Notes: generated by a model not told the origin, from the letters alone. Positions 1 to 7,922 are shown, numbered from the stretch's first letter. The stretch: DNA of 64,000 nucleotides from Roseiarcus fermentans (GCF_003315135.1 NZ_QNRK01000002.1:244540-308539), one strand, 5' to 3'. Numbers and translations: made by a program.

Positions 1-184
1 TCGGGTCCTGCCGCCGCTGGTCAAGGGCTACTGGCGGTTGGGCGCGACCTTCAGCCCGACTCCGGTCGCCGACCGCGCCTTCAACACGACCGACCTGTTC
101 GTGGTGATGCCGCTTGCCGACATCGAGGACCGCTATCTCGACTATTTCGGCGTGCAGGCGATTTCGTCGCCGCTCGCCGCGTGA
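1..184 (+). CDS. OlsB-like GNAT acyltransferase, C-terminal end (partial)
   Basis: Only the last 60 codons are in the window, reading in frame from base 2 to the TGA at 182-184. The fragment holds LPPLVKGYWRLGA followed by a conserved FNTTDLFVV block, which matches the C-terminal part of OlsB/hemolysin-like N-acyltransferases that put a 3-hydroxyacyl chain on ornithine in ornithine-lipid synthesis. Family assignment rests on this short tail only, so the exact substrate is inference. The gene ends about 60 bases before a perfect palindrome that precedes the tRNA gene. Confidence 0.6.
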   Translation, partial: RVLPPLVKGYWRLGATFSPTPVADRAFNTTDLFVVMPLADIEDRYLDYFGVQAISSPLAA

Positions 185-246
185 GAAGGGCGCAAGAAGG
201 CCGCCGTTTGGGATTCCCATCGCCGATGAATTCGGCTATGGAGGGA

Positions 247-272
247 GCGTGGGCGGCCCGGGCCGCCCACGC
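247..272. repeat. Perfect 26-bp GC palindrome (possible terminator)
   Basis: Bases 247-259 and 260-272 are exact reverse complements centred on CCCGGG. The palindrome lies between the upstream acyltransferase stop and the tRNA, ending three bases before the mature tRNA 5' end. It could end the upstream transcript, but no T-run follows on either strand, so the role is inferred from position only. Confidence 0.5.
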
Positions 273-275
273 AAT

Positions 276-352
276 GCGCCCGTAGCTCAGCTGGATAGAG
301 CGTTGCCCTCCGAAGGCAAAGGTCACAGATTCGAATTCTGTCGGGCGCGCCA
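276..352 (+). tRNA. tRNA-Arg (anticodon CCG)
   Basis: A complete 77-base cloverleaf. The acceptor stem 276-282 pairs with 342-348, followed by discriminator G and an encoded CCA at 350-352. The D arm carries AGCTCAGCTGGATAGAGC. The anticodon stem TTGCC/GGCAA holds the loop CTCCGAA, giving anticodon CCG, which reads the Arg codon CGG. The T arm carries GTTCGAAT-type bases (ATTCGAAT). No integrase gene and no duplicated 3' end were seen near it. Confidence 0.96.
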
Positions 353-429
353 TTCCTTCTCAGATGATCATCGGCGTTTTCCGCGCTGAAGGAGCGCGCC
401 GATCCCGCGTCGCCCGGCAACCGAAGCGG

Positions 430-1755
430 TCAGCCGCGCTCGCCTCCCGCATTCGACACCACGGAGCGCCTCGCTGCCGTCGGTCCCGCTTCGCCCGCCT
501 CCAGCCTGCGCAGGTGCCGGTCGACGCCGAAGTCGGCGGCGACGCGGTTCGCCTCGTGCGCCGGGTCGATTCCGTAGCGGCGCAGGTAGGCGTAGAACGC
601 GCCGCCGCCCAGGTCGACTTTGCGCGCGTGGCGGACCGCGACCGACCCGACCACGCCGACGCTGCCGGGGCCGAACGCCGCCCGGACCGCCGGCCCGAGC
701 AGCAGGTCGGTCCCCCAGCCGCTGACCGTTTCGGAAAACGTCCAGCCCGCCGCCTCGAGCGCGCGGCGGCTCATGATCGGCGCCATGATCTCGACCGACG
801 ACACCCGAAACATCGCCTGCGGCGCCTCGGGCCGCTTGAGGAATCCGAAGGCCGATTCGGAATCGGCGGTCAGGGCGGGCTGAGCGAGGTCGAGCCGGCT
901 GCCCTCGAAGGCGGAGAACAGCGCGTCGATGTCGGACGCGCTCGTCTCCACGTCGTCGTCGAGGAAGAGGACCGCGCGGTGGCCGAGCAGGAGGTCGGGT
1001 CGCTCCGCGAGCAGGCGGCGAATCGCGGTCGTCTTGGTTCCCGTCTGGACGACCACTGTCTCCGCGCGCGCGTCGGTCTCGGCCTCCTCGAAATAGTTGA
1101 GCAACGCGTCGAAGCCGCGCGGGCCCTCGAGCCAGGGCGGATCGAAGTCGCGCCCGCATTGCACGAACACCAGCCGATCGCGCCCGCCGGCGGCGGCCTG
1201 CCGTTCGATGCGCAGGCGCGAGGCGGCGTAGAACCGTTGCTGGCGCGCGAACAATTCCTCGCGGCAGAGCGGCGGATCCATGTCGCCGTCGTGCGGCTTG
1301 GGATCGAACACGCGCATCGCGGCTTCCTCGATCGACCGTCCCCGGCCGCGGATCGCGTCGCGCACAAAGGCCATGTCGATATCGGCTCTCGGGCGTCGTC
1401 CGCTCGCGAGGCCGATCTCGAGGAAATGCAGGAAGGGGTGCGGGTGGGTCACGCGCCAGTCCGGGTTTTCGGCCACGTACCAGGCGGGGTCGAATTGCGG
1501 CGATGGCGGAAGCGGTTCGACCGATGTCCGCGCCAGATAATGGTCGAGCAGGCCGCCGACCCGGGCGCCGAGGCCCGCGCGCTCGCGGTAGAAGCGCGGG
1601 TCGAAGAAGCCATTCGGCCGAAAACCCATCGCCTCGCCGGCGAGGGCGTAGTGGAGCGGCGCGAGGGCGGCCGCGCGCTCGCTGCCGAAGCGGCGGCGGG
1701 CGTAGGCGCGAGGCCAGAAGGCCCGGCGGGCGAGGGGCGAACCGAACAGGGCCAT
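430..1755 (-). CDS. DUF707-family glycosyltransferase-like protein
   Basis: The 441-residue protein has two parts. The N-terminal ~170 residues carry repeated FDPxxY/FDPAWYxxNPD motifs common in bacterial polysaccharide glycosyltransferases. The C-terminal part matches DUF707: a VLFLDDDVE acidic cluster, DLAQPALTADS, VEIMAPIMSRRAL, a SGWGTDLL block and a late RHARKV. These are the hallmarks of this putative glycosyltransferase family, and the DDD cluster is the likely nucleotide-sugar/metal site. The donor and acceptor are unknown. It lies nine bases downstream of lipB on the same strand, but a functional link is not expected. Confidence 0.7.
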   Translation of the reverse strand: MALFGSPLARRAFWPRAYARRRFGSERAAALAPLHYALAGEAMGFRPNGFFDPRFYRERAGLGARVGGLLDHYLARTSVEPLPPSPQFDPAWYVAENPDWRVTHPHPFLHFLEIGLASGRRPRADIDMAFVRDAIRGRGRSIEEAAMRVFDPKPHDGDMDPPLCREELFARQQRFYAASRLRIERQAAAGGRDRLVFVQCGRDFDPPWLEGPRGFDALLNYFEEAETDARAETVVVQTGTKTTAIRRLLAERPDLLLGHRAVLFLDDDVETSASDIDALFSAFEGSRLDLAQPALTADSESAFGFLKRPEAPQAMFRVSSVEIMAPIMSRRALEAAGWTFSETVSGWGTDLLLGPAVRAAFGPGSVGVVGSVAVRHARKVDLGGGAFYAYLRRYGIDPAHEANRVAADFGVDRHLRRLEAGEAGPTAARRSVVSNAGGERG

Positions 1756-1764
1756 CGCGACGGC

Positions 1765-2508
1765 TCAGGCCGGGACCGTGGCCGGCGCCAGGATCGCCGT
1801 CGCGCCAAAAATCCGCTCGAACGAAGCGCGAAGGGCTGCGTCCACGTCCGCCATCGACGCGGCGCGGCCAAGGTCGGCGAGGCTCGTCACCCCGTAGTGT
1901 TGGGCGGCGATCCCGCACGGGACGATGCCGGAGAAATGGGAGAGGTCGGGCGCGACGTTCAACGCGACGCCGTGAAACGTCGCCCAGCGCCGGATTCTCA
2001 CGCCGATCGCGGCGATCTTGTCCTCGGCCGTCGATCCGTCCGCAGCGCGCGGCCTGTCGGGTCGGGCGACCCACACGCCGACGCGATCCTCGCGGGTCTC
2101 GCCCTCGACGCCGAAGGCGGCGAGCGCCCCGATCAGCCAGCTCTCGAGTGCGACCACATAGGCGCGCACATCTGGCCGCCGCCGCCTGAGGTCGAGCATG
2201 GCATAGGCCACGCGTTGCCCAGGCCCATGATAGGTGAACTGCCCGCCGCGGCCGGCGCGAAAGACGGGAAAGCGCGGATCGAGCAGGTCGGCCTCCCTGG
2301 CGCTGGTTCCCGCAGTGTAGAGCGGCGGATGCTCGAGGAGCCAGACGCGCTCGTCGGCTTCCCCCGCCGCGATCGCCTCGGCCCGCGCCTCCATAGCGGC
2401 GAGCGCCTCCGGGTAGCCGGTCAGGCCCGGCGAGACGAGCCATTCGACCGGCGGGGCGCCGGGAGCGGCTAGGAAAGGCGGGCGGGGGGCGAGGCGGGAG
2501 GTCTGCAT
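1765..2508 (-). CDS. lipB: Octanoyltransferase LipB
   Basis: LipB transfers octanoyl from acyl carrier protein to lipoyl domains of 2-oxoacid dehydrogenases and GcvH, the first step of lipoate synthesis in the cytoplasm. The 247-residue product has the family signatures [12 protein letters not shown] (87-98), the [10 protein letters not shown] block with the conserved Lys164, and the acyl-thioester cysteine Cys198 in GIVPCGI. Length is normal. Immediately upstream on this strand is the decayed transposase remnant, so its promoter must lie within about 100 bases or inside that remnant. Confidence 0.95.
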   Translation of the reverse strand: MQTSRLAPRPPFLAAPGAPPVEWLVSPGLTGYPEALAAMEARAEAIAAGEADERVWLLEHPPLYTAGTSAREADLLDPRFPVFRAGRGGQFTYHGPGQRVAYAMLDLRRRRPDVRAYVVALESWLIGALAAFGVEGETREDRVGVWVARPDRPRAADGSTAEDKIAAIGVRIRRWATFHGVALNVAPDLSHFSGIVPCGIAAQHYGVTSLADLGRAASMADVDAALRASFERIFGATAILAPATVPA

Positions 2509-2614
2509 GCGCCGTCACTCCTATCAGGACGGGGGCCACACGCGGAAGCCGGGATCGTGTTCCAGGGCTTGGTGTAGCTCGGATGGTAGCTAGCCGCAGA
2601 GATTTCCGGTCCGG

Positions 2615-3090
2615 GCCGGATTGGTCCGACGACCTTGGCCGGCAATCCGACGATCGCATCCCCGCGAAAGGCGGCCAAATGGTCTCCAGCGTCACGTAGG
2701 GGGCGCGCTCGTCCATGAAGCCGACGAGCTTGGGGAGTTTCGGCCGAAGCTGGTCTGCGCCCCTGCGCCTTGGCGGCCTGGGGGCTGTCCTGTTCGAAGG
2801 CGGTCGTCGTGAAGGCATGGACGACGCGCGGCCGCTCTTGCCGGCGTGGGCCAGCGCGTTGCGCAGGTGTGGACGCGGCGACGCCGCCAGGCGGCGTTCA
2901 TCGGCTTGCTGACGGAGGCCTTGATGCGCTCGTGGGCTTCGGGATGCGCAGCTCGACCGTGCCGGCGCGTCTCCCAGTCCGGGTCGCGACAGCCGGTGCG
3001 CCGGACGAGCCGGTCGGCGGACTTGTCGCCGAAAGCCGCGCCCGTCTCCGCGCCGACCTCCAGCATTGGTTACGAGCGGGCCGCGCATCT
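2615..3090 (-). pseudogene. Decayed IS256-family (mutator type) transposase remnant
   Basis: Fragments of an IS256-type transposase can be followed on the minus strand in two frames. From about 3066 downwards one frame gives a stretch like the family N-terminus (GDKSADRLVRRTG), then jumps to HERIKASVSK...AAWRRRRVH. The reading then shifts to the neighbouring frame with HLRNALAHAGKSG, and continues to LRPKLPKLVGFMDE joined directly to RAPYVTLETI. Compared with family members, the stretch between N-terminus and HExIK and the ~65 residues before YVTLETI (which carry the last catalytic Glu) are missing. With a frameshift and two deletions it cannot be active. No clear terminal inverted repeats were found. 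Confidence 0.75.
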
Positions 3091-3199
3091 CGACGGGCGA
3101 CGCGGCCAGATAGGGCGTGTACATAACGTGGATCAGCGACGCGCAGCCGCCTGGGGCAATCGTCCAGGCCGCCTTATTTTTGATGTTCATCGGCTCGCC

Positions 3200-4228
3200 T
3201 CAGAATGAAAACAGGCCCAAGGCGTCGCGGACCTCGGTGTGGGTTGCTGTCGTGACATCGCGGGCATGGGAAGTCCCACTTCGCAGGATCTCCAACACGT
3301 AGCCGCGATCCCGTTCCAGCGTCATGCGGCGTTCGCGAATTGGCCCGATGATCTCGCACAGCACGGTCGCGAGACGGCGTTTCACCGTCATGTCGCCGAG
3401 GCCGCCACGGATATAACGAGCCTTGAAATCGGCCACCGCTTCACGGTCGCTGTCGAACGCGTCGAGGTAAGTGAACACCACGTTTCCTTCGACCCGACCC
3501 GGATCGCTGGTCCGAATATGATCCGGATCGGTGTACATTCGAAGCACTGCGTCCGTAATCTCCGCATCAGTTGCAGATAAAGAAATCGTGTTTCCTTGAG
3601 ACTTGCTCATCTTGGCCCGACCATCCAACCCTGGCAGCCGACCCATGGCCGGGATCAAGGCGCGCGCCTCGACCAAAAGACCGCGCCCGACCTGCCGATT
3701 GATGCGGCGGACAATCTCGTTTGTCTGTTCGATCATCGGAGCCTGGTCCTCTCCGACCGGCACGACCGTCGCCCTGAAGGCGGTAATATCGGCGGCCTGC
3801 GCCGCCGGATAGCATAGAAACCCCGCCGGAATGTCACGACCGAAGCTACGGGCCTGGATTTCGTCCTTGATCGTCGGGTTCCTTTCCAGACGCGCGACCG
3901 TGACGAAGTTCAGGTAAAGCATCGTCAACTCGGCCAGCGCCGGCAGCGCCGATTGGACGCAGATGGTCGTGGCGTTCGGATCAATCCCGGCGGCGAGATA
4001 ATCCAGCGCGACCTCCATCACGTTGCTACGCACCTTGGCCGGGTCATGAGCATTGTCGGTGAGAGCTTGCGCGTCGGCAAGTAGAAGGTATTGGCGATGG
4101 CTATGCTGGAGCGCAACGCGATTGCGGAGCGATCCGACATAGTGGCCGAGATGAAGCGGGCCCGTTGTGCGATCGCCAGTCAAAATGACAGGGCGCTCAT
4201 CGTTTGGAGGCGTTGCGTGCATGGACAT
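3200..4228 (-). CDS. trpS: Tryptophanyl-tRNA synthetase, auxiliary-type candidate
   Basis: A class I synthetase that charges tRNA-Trp. The 342-residue product has GPLHLGHY (23-30, the HIGH motif) and AKMSKS (205-210, the KMSKS loop), with the TrpRS-specific GDRTTG and VPVGEDQ blocks. The first ATG (4228) lies four bases after an AAGGAG ribosome site and a second in-frame ATG (4222) lies ten bases after it; either could start. The gene stands alone, away from the usual genomic context. It is preceded by a leader peptide with tandem Trp codons and switching hairpins, which suggests an inducible second copy like the antibiotic-resistant TrpRS genes of Streptomyces. Whether another trpS exists in the genome cannot be seen here. 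Confidence 0.92.
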   Translation of the reverse strand: MSMHATPPNDERPVILTGDRTTGPLHLGHYVGSLRNRVALQHSHRQYLLLADAQALTDNAHDPAKVRSNVMEVALDYLAAGIDPNATTICVQSALPALAELTMLYLNFVTVARLERNPTIKDEIQARSFGRDIPAGFLCYPAAQAADITAFRATVVPVGEDQAPMIEQTNEIVRRINRQVGRGLLVEARALIPAMGRLPGLDGRAKMSKSQGNTISLSATDAEITDAVLRMYTDPDHIRTSDPGRVEGNVVFTYLDAFDSDREAVADFKARYIRGGLGDMTVKRRLATVLCEIIGPIRERRMTLERDRGYVLEILRSGTSHARDVTTATHTEVRDALGLFSF

Positions 4229-4341
4229 GGCTCTCCTTGAAGGAGCCGCCGCAATGTCAGACGTTCAGATAGACCCTGCCTGCCAAAGTCGGCGGCGTTG
4301 GTCGTTGTATGACGACGACAGGCCGCTCCTCAGAAGGAGCG
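4229..4341 (-). promoter_or_regulatory. Tryptophan-responsive attenuator with switching hairpins before trpS
   Basis: Read on the minus strand, four segments can pair in two exclusive ways. Segment 1 (CGCTCC, 4341-4336) lies in the leader codons just after the two Trp codons. Segment 2 (GGAGCG, 4329-4324) lies right after the leader stop. Segment 3 (GGCGGCTCC, 4250-4242) and segment 4 (GGAGAGCC, 4236-4229) flank and contain the trpS ribosome site AAGGAG (4238-4233). Pairs 1:2 and 3:4 hide the ribosome site. Pair 2:3 (GGAGC with GCTCC plus three further GC pairs after one mismatch) frees it. A ribosome stalled at the Trp codons would cover segment 1 and favour 2:3. No T-run follows 3:4, so control is probably at translation start. 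Pairings were made by eye. Confidence 0.7.
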
Positions 4342-4380
4342 CCACCAGCAGGTAAGGGTGGGGAAAGCGAGCGAAGCCAT
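4330..4380 (-). CDS. 16-residue leader peptide with tandem Trp codons
   Basis: ATG at 4380 opens a 16-codon frame reading MASLAFPTLTCWWRSF and ending at TGA 4332-4330. The adjacent Trp codons (4347-4342) lie three codons before the stop. Trp is the rarest residue, and two in a row directly upstream of a Trp-tRNA synthetase gene is the classic mark of a regulatory leader. A weak TAGGG stretch lies five bases upstream. A TTGCTT...TAAAGA pair lies at a spacing that would put the transcript start close to the ATG, so the leader might be nearly leaderless as rhizobial trpL is; this promoter call is tentative. Confidence 0.75.
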   Translation of the reverse strand: MASLAFPTLTCWWRSF

Positions 4381-4946
4381 CGCCCTATCTTTACATTGGC
4401 GGCCCGCGAAAGCAAGGCGGCTTGCCACCGGCGGCTGAACAAGGACCATGGTCGTCGATCCATTTGGAATTGCGACGGAAGCGCCGCGGGCGTCGGTCCG
4501 AAGCGCCGCTCTCATCGCCGAGCCCACTGCGGCGCCGCCGGGCCGCGGTTGCCACGACCCTCGCCCTTGGACACGTCATCGACCGGATCGAACTGCGTGC
4601 CCCCGCCTGTCGCTGACCGCGAACGGCGCCCTGGACGCCTCACTGACAACTGCCGATCCCGTCGCTGCGAGGGGCAACCCATGCCGCGCAGCGTCCTGCG
4701 GAGCGGATCGCCCCGCCTACGGTTCGCAACGCCGCCGCGGAGGACGGCGAGCGCGATCCGCAGCGCCGCGCCCCGTCGCCACGCCGAAAGCCGCAAGCAA
4801 CCCGTCGAGGCGGACCGGCCGAACAATCAGCACTCGTCCCTCGATGCTGCCAACATCATGATATGGCACACAATTTGCGGAACTCGCTCTTGCCGATCGG
4901 CGTTGACTGTGGCGCCATCGCTCCGTTCAACCTTTGGAGACACCGT
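4381..4946. other. Intergenic region between divergent trpS leader and usg
   Basis: About 566 bases with no frame that resembles a protein. It should contain the promoters of the trpS leader (leftward) and usg (rightward). Apart from the weak promoter-like pair next to the leader ATG, no repeat or clear operator was found. Confidence 0.4.
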
Positions 4947-5216
4947 ATGGTGAGCCTGGAGTTCCGCCGTCAGCTCGAAGGGTTCGGTCTGACGACCGCC
5001 AATATCCTCTACCGCCTGCCCGACCATCCCGGAATTCTGCAAACCTTCATCTGGCAGCAGCACGATCTGCATCCGCATTTCCCGGAGTTGAAGAAATTCC
5101 TCGACTTCTGGACGCGGGAGCTCGACGGACTGCTCCATTCCGTCACGGTTGCGCACGCCCGGCTCATCCGGCCGGCGGAGTTACGCTCCGTGGACGCGGA
5201 GTTCCGCCTGCACTGA
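4947..5216 (+). CDS. usg: Usg family protein
   Basis: The 89-residue product from the ATG at 4947 matches the small alphaproteobacterial Usg family (GLTTANILYRLPDHP, LQTFIWQQHDLHPHFPELKKFL, a late LHSVTVAHARLI). Usg is best known as the gene next to trpF in alphaproteobacterial trp operons; its biochemical role is unproven. This start is chosen because GGAG (4936-4939) lies seven bases upstream and family members begin with MVS; an open frame extends 28 codons further upstream without similarity. Its location beside a Trp-regulated trpS, not beside trp biosynthesis genes, is notable. Confidence 0.8.
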   Translation: MVSLEFRRQLEGFGLTTANILYRLPDHPGILQTFIWQQHDLHPHFPELKKFLDFWTRELDGLLHSVTVAHARLIRPAELRSVDAEFRLH

Positions 5217-5269
5217 CTTTGGGCGCCCGGACGCCCTGCGGGGCGGCGGGCGCCCCGTTCGATCGAGAC

Positions 5270-5533
5270 TCAGGCGGGGAACGCCCCGACGGTCACGCCG
5301 CACGCCTCGAGAAATTTGCGCACCTCGATCACCTCGGCTCTCGACAGCGTGTGATTGGCGAGGTGTAGCGTCGTCTCCTTGCCGTGCAACTTGACCCCAA
5401 CACGGTTCTTGGTGCGGACGTCCGTCTCGGCGCCGAGGCCATTGAACACCGCTGACACGTCTTTCATCTCGAGGTTGGCGTTGACCGGATGGGCGAAGAT
5501 CGCATGCAGGATTTTGCGCTGGTGGTGGTTCAT
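5270..5533 (-). CDS. HicA-like (YcfA family) small protein, no HicB partner
   Basis: The 87-residue product begins MNHHQRKILHAIFAHPVNAN and continues with a VSAVFNGLGAE block and a C-terminal VIEVRKFLEACGV. This resembles chromosomal members of the HicA/YcfA mRNA-interferase fold, which share the KxLxAIFxxPV N-terminus. In typical toxins a GSH motif carries the catalytic His; here the matching stretch reads KNRVGVKL, so the active residue may be missing. No HicB antitoxin gene is adjacent on either side, so it may be a solitary regulatory relative and not a toxin. Confidence 0.5.
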   Translation of the reverse strand: MNHHQRKILHAIFAHPVNANLEMKDVSAVFNGLGAETDVRTKNRVGVKLHGKETTLHLANHTLSRAEVIEVRKFLEACGVTVGAFPA

Positions 5534-5854
5534 GGGGCCCGCTCCTTCGAAGGTCTTTCCGGAACGAAAGGTCAGTCTGCAGCCGAACGCCGCGGCTTTG
5601 TTTGACGGCCGTCAAATCGTCGTCGCCGGGCGTCCCTTCGGCCGCGATCTCCGAACCGGCCTGCCGAGCCGTTGGCGGGATCGGCCGGATCGACAGAGCC
5701 GCGGCGAGTGTCCTTGGTCTCGTTTGTCTTGACCGAGGCGGCAATTTCCTGTTTGCGGGCGAGATGCTAAGAACCCCGCGTTCGGCTGCGGAGAGGCGCC
5801 CGCCCGGTTTACTGGACGCCTCGTCAATCGCCCCGCGCCGGCGAAGGAGAACTC
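5534..5854. other. Intergenic region with a perfect 16-bp palindrome
   Basis: No protein-like frame. Bases 5601-5616 form the perfect palindrome TTTGACGGCCGTCAAA, which looks like a dimeric repressor site, placed between the divergent HicA-like gene and the ABC exporter. An AAGGAGA ribosome site (5843-5849) for the exporter lies at the right end. Confidence 0.45.
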
Positions 5855-7645
5855 TTGGTGTTTTGGCGCGCGCTTCGCGATCGCATGGCTTCGTTTCTCG
5901 ACGCCTCCTCCAACGCCACCGTGCGCCGGCTGCTGTCGGACCAGGGCGCCAAGCACTGGAAAGGCTACGCTTTCGCCTTCGCCATGATGGGCCTGATCGC
6001 CGCGACCACGTCGCTGTCGGCGTGGATCATCGGCAAGATCGTCGACAAGATTTTCGTCGCCCACAAGCTCGCGGCGGTCTGGGAGATCACCGCGGCCATT
6101 GTCGCGATTTACGTCGTCAAGGGGTTCGCCACCTACGGGCAGCAGGTTTCGCTGTCGCGGATCGCCAACAGCATCGTCGCCGACGTCCAGACGCGCATCT
6201 TCGACAAGATGCTACGCATGAAGGTCTCCTATTACAGCCGGTCGCATTCGTCGGAATTCATCGCGCGGCAGGCGTTCATCGCCCAGTCGGCGAGCGGTGT
6301 CCTCAACCTTCTGATCACCACCTTCTCCCGCGACGCGCTGACCATCGTCGGCCTCGTGATCGTGATGGTGTCACAGGACCCGCTCTTGTCGCTGCTCGCC
6401 TTGATGTTCGTGCCGATCGCCGCGGTCGGCGTGCGCCAGATCGGCCAGCGCGTGCGCAAGATCATGGCGACCGAGTTCCAGGGCGCGATGCAGATGATGG
6501 AGTCGCTGCAGGAGACGGCGCAGGGCGTGCGCATCGTCAAGGCGTTCACCCTCGAAGACTTCATGCGCCAGCGCCAGGGCGCCGCGATCCGGGGCTTCCA
6601 AACGGCGGCCAACAAGCTCGCCTCAGTCAGCTCGCGCACGAGCCCGATCATGGAGAGCCTCGGCGGCTTCGCCATCGCCGCCGTCGTGCTCTACAGCGGC
6701 TACACCGTCATTCTGCGCGGCAACCAGCCCGGCAGCCTGTTCTCGTTCATCACCTCGGTCATCATGCTGTACGAGCCGATGAAGCGGGTCGCGCGCTTCC
6801 ACGTCGATCTGTCCTCCTCGCTGTTCGGCGTCAGCATGCTGTACGACTTTCTCGACGCGCCCGAATTCGAGGAGGATCCGCCAGGCGCGGACGACCTCGT
6901 GGTCACGGCCGGCCGGATCGAGTTCCGCGACGTGGTTTTCGGCTATCGTCCGGAAGAGCGGGTTCTCCATTCCGTCAGCCTCGTCGCCGAAGCGGGCAAG
7001 ACGACGGCGCTCGTTGGACGCTCTGGCGGCGGCAAATCGACGGTGATGAGCCTCATCTTGCGGCTCTACGACGTCGAATCCGGCCAGATCCTGTGCGACG
7101 GCGTCGACATCGCGACGGTGACGCGCGACTCGGTGCGCCGGCAGATCGGTTATGTCGCGCAGGAGAACTTCCTGTTCAAGGGCTCGGTGCGGGACAACAT
7201 CGCCATGGGACGGCCGGGGGCGAGCGACGAGGAGATCGTCGCCGCCGCCAAGGCCGCCTACGCCCACGATTTCATCATGGATTTCGAGCGCGGCTACGAC
7301 ACGCCCTGCGGCGAGCACGGGATGCAACTGTCAGGCGGCCAGCGCCAGCGCATCGCGATCGCCCGCGCCTTCCTCAAGGACGCCCCGATCATCCTGCTCG
7401 ACGAAGCGACCTCGGCGCTCGATTCCGAATCCGAGCAGGCGATCCAGAAGGCGCTGCAAACCTTGTGCGAGGGCCGCACCACCCTGGTCATCGCGCACCG
7501 CTTGTCGACAGTCGCCCAGGCCGACGAGATTTGCGTCATCGACCACGGCCAGATCGTCGAGCGGGGCCGTCACCGCGAATTGCTGGCCAAGGGCCATACC
7601 TACAGTCTGATTGCGCGGACCCAATTTCCGAGGGACGCAGCGTAA
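5855..7645 (+). CDS. MsbA-type ABC exporter (fused membrane and ATPase domains)
   Basis: The 596-residue half-transporter has an N-terminal six-helix ABC membrane domain (about residues 30-320) and a C-terminal ATPase with Walker A GRSGGGKS, signature LSGGQRQR, Walker B IILLDEATSALD and the switch His in VIAHRLS. Such exporters flip lipid-linked substrates or drugs across the inner membrane as dimers. The start is a TTG at 5855, six bases after GAAGGAGA; GTG at 5858 is an alternative. It precedes the large glycan-assembly gene in the same direction, so export of a lipid-linked sugar or lipid A is plausible but unproven. Confidence 0.88.
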   Translation: MVFWRALRDRMASFLDASSNATVRRLLSDQGAKHWKGYAFAFAMMGLIAATTSLSAWIIGKIVDKIFVAHKLAAVWEITAAIVAIYVVKGFATYGQQVSLSRIANSIVADVQTRIFDKMLRMKVSYYSRSHSSEFIARQAFIAQSASGVLNLLITTFSRDALTIVGLVIVMVSQDPLLSLLALMFVPIAAVGVRQIGQRVRKIMATEFQGAMQMMESLQETAQGVRIVKAFTLEDFMRQRQGAAIRGFQTAANKLASVSSRTSPIMESLGGFAIAAVVLYSGYTVILRGNQPGSLFSFITSVIMLYEPMKRVARFHVDLSSSLFGVSMLYDFLDAPEFEEDPPGADDLVVTAGRIEFRDVVFGYRPEERVLHSVSLVAEAGKTTALVGRSGGGKSTVMSLILRLYDVESGQILCDGVDIATVTRDSVRRQIGYVAQENFLFKGSVRDNIAMGRPGASDEEIVAAAKAAYAHDFIMDFERGYDTPCGEHGMQLSGGQRQRIAIARAFLKDAPIILLDEATSALDSESEQAIQKALQTLCEGRTTLVIAHRLSTVAQADEICVIDHGQIVERGRHRELLAKGHTYSLIARTQFPRDAA

Positions 7646-7922
7646 AAAGAGCAGTGAGACCGCGCTCCGGAATGCGGATTCGGGCCACGAACGCTCAGCC
7701 ATTGAGGAGCGCCCAAGTGGCCCAAATGAAAGGGTGATGTTACGGATCAACGGCGCACGGACGGTGTCCTTCGCCGGGTTAGTAGCGCGGTGTGAGCGTA
7801 GCCCACGTAGATCGTGGCTCTTGGGTCGCCTGAACCAGCCCCCGCACCTTAAGCGTGGACAGACAGCCGAAGTTCAATTACGGACTGGCCACAACAAAGG
7901 TGCATTTGCCGGAGAGAGTCCA

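Noticed and set aside
276..352. tRNA-Arg as an attachment site of an integrated element
   Set aside because: No integrase gene and no repeated tRNA 3' end were found in the window.
364..2472. Long plus-strand frame opposite the DUF707 and lipB genes
   Set aside because: Composition is that of an antisense frame in GC-rich DNA (many Arg, Ala, Asp), with no motif, while the minus-strand genes are strongly supported.
2692..3066. Minus-strand frame of 124 codons as an intact gene
   Set aside because: It is one fragment of the decayed IS256 transposase; the homologous text continues in the next frame.
4309..4953. Plus-strand frame of 214 codons across the trpS-usg intergenic region
   Set aside because: Runs antisense through the Trp leader, has no ribosome site or similarity, and has biased Arg/Ser/Pro composition.
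5602..7737. Plus-strand frame of about 710 codons overlapping the ABC exporter
   Set aside because: The exporter frame shows Walker A, signature and Walker B motifs; the alternative frame is low-complexity Arg-rich text.
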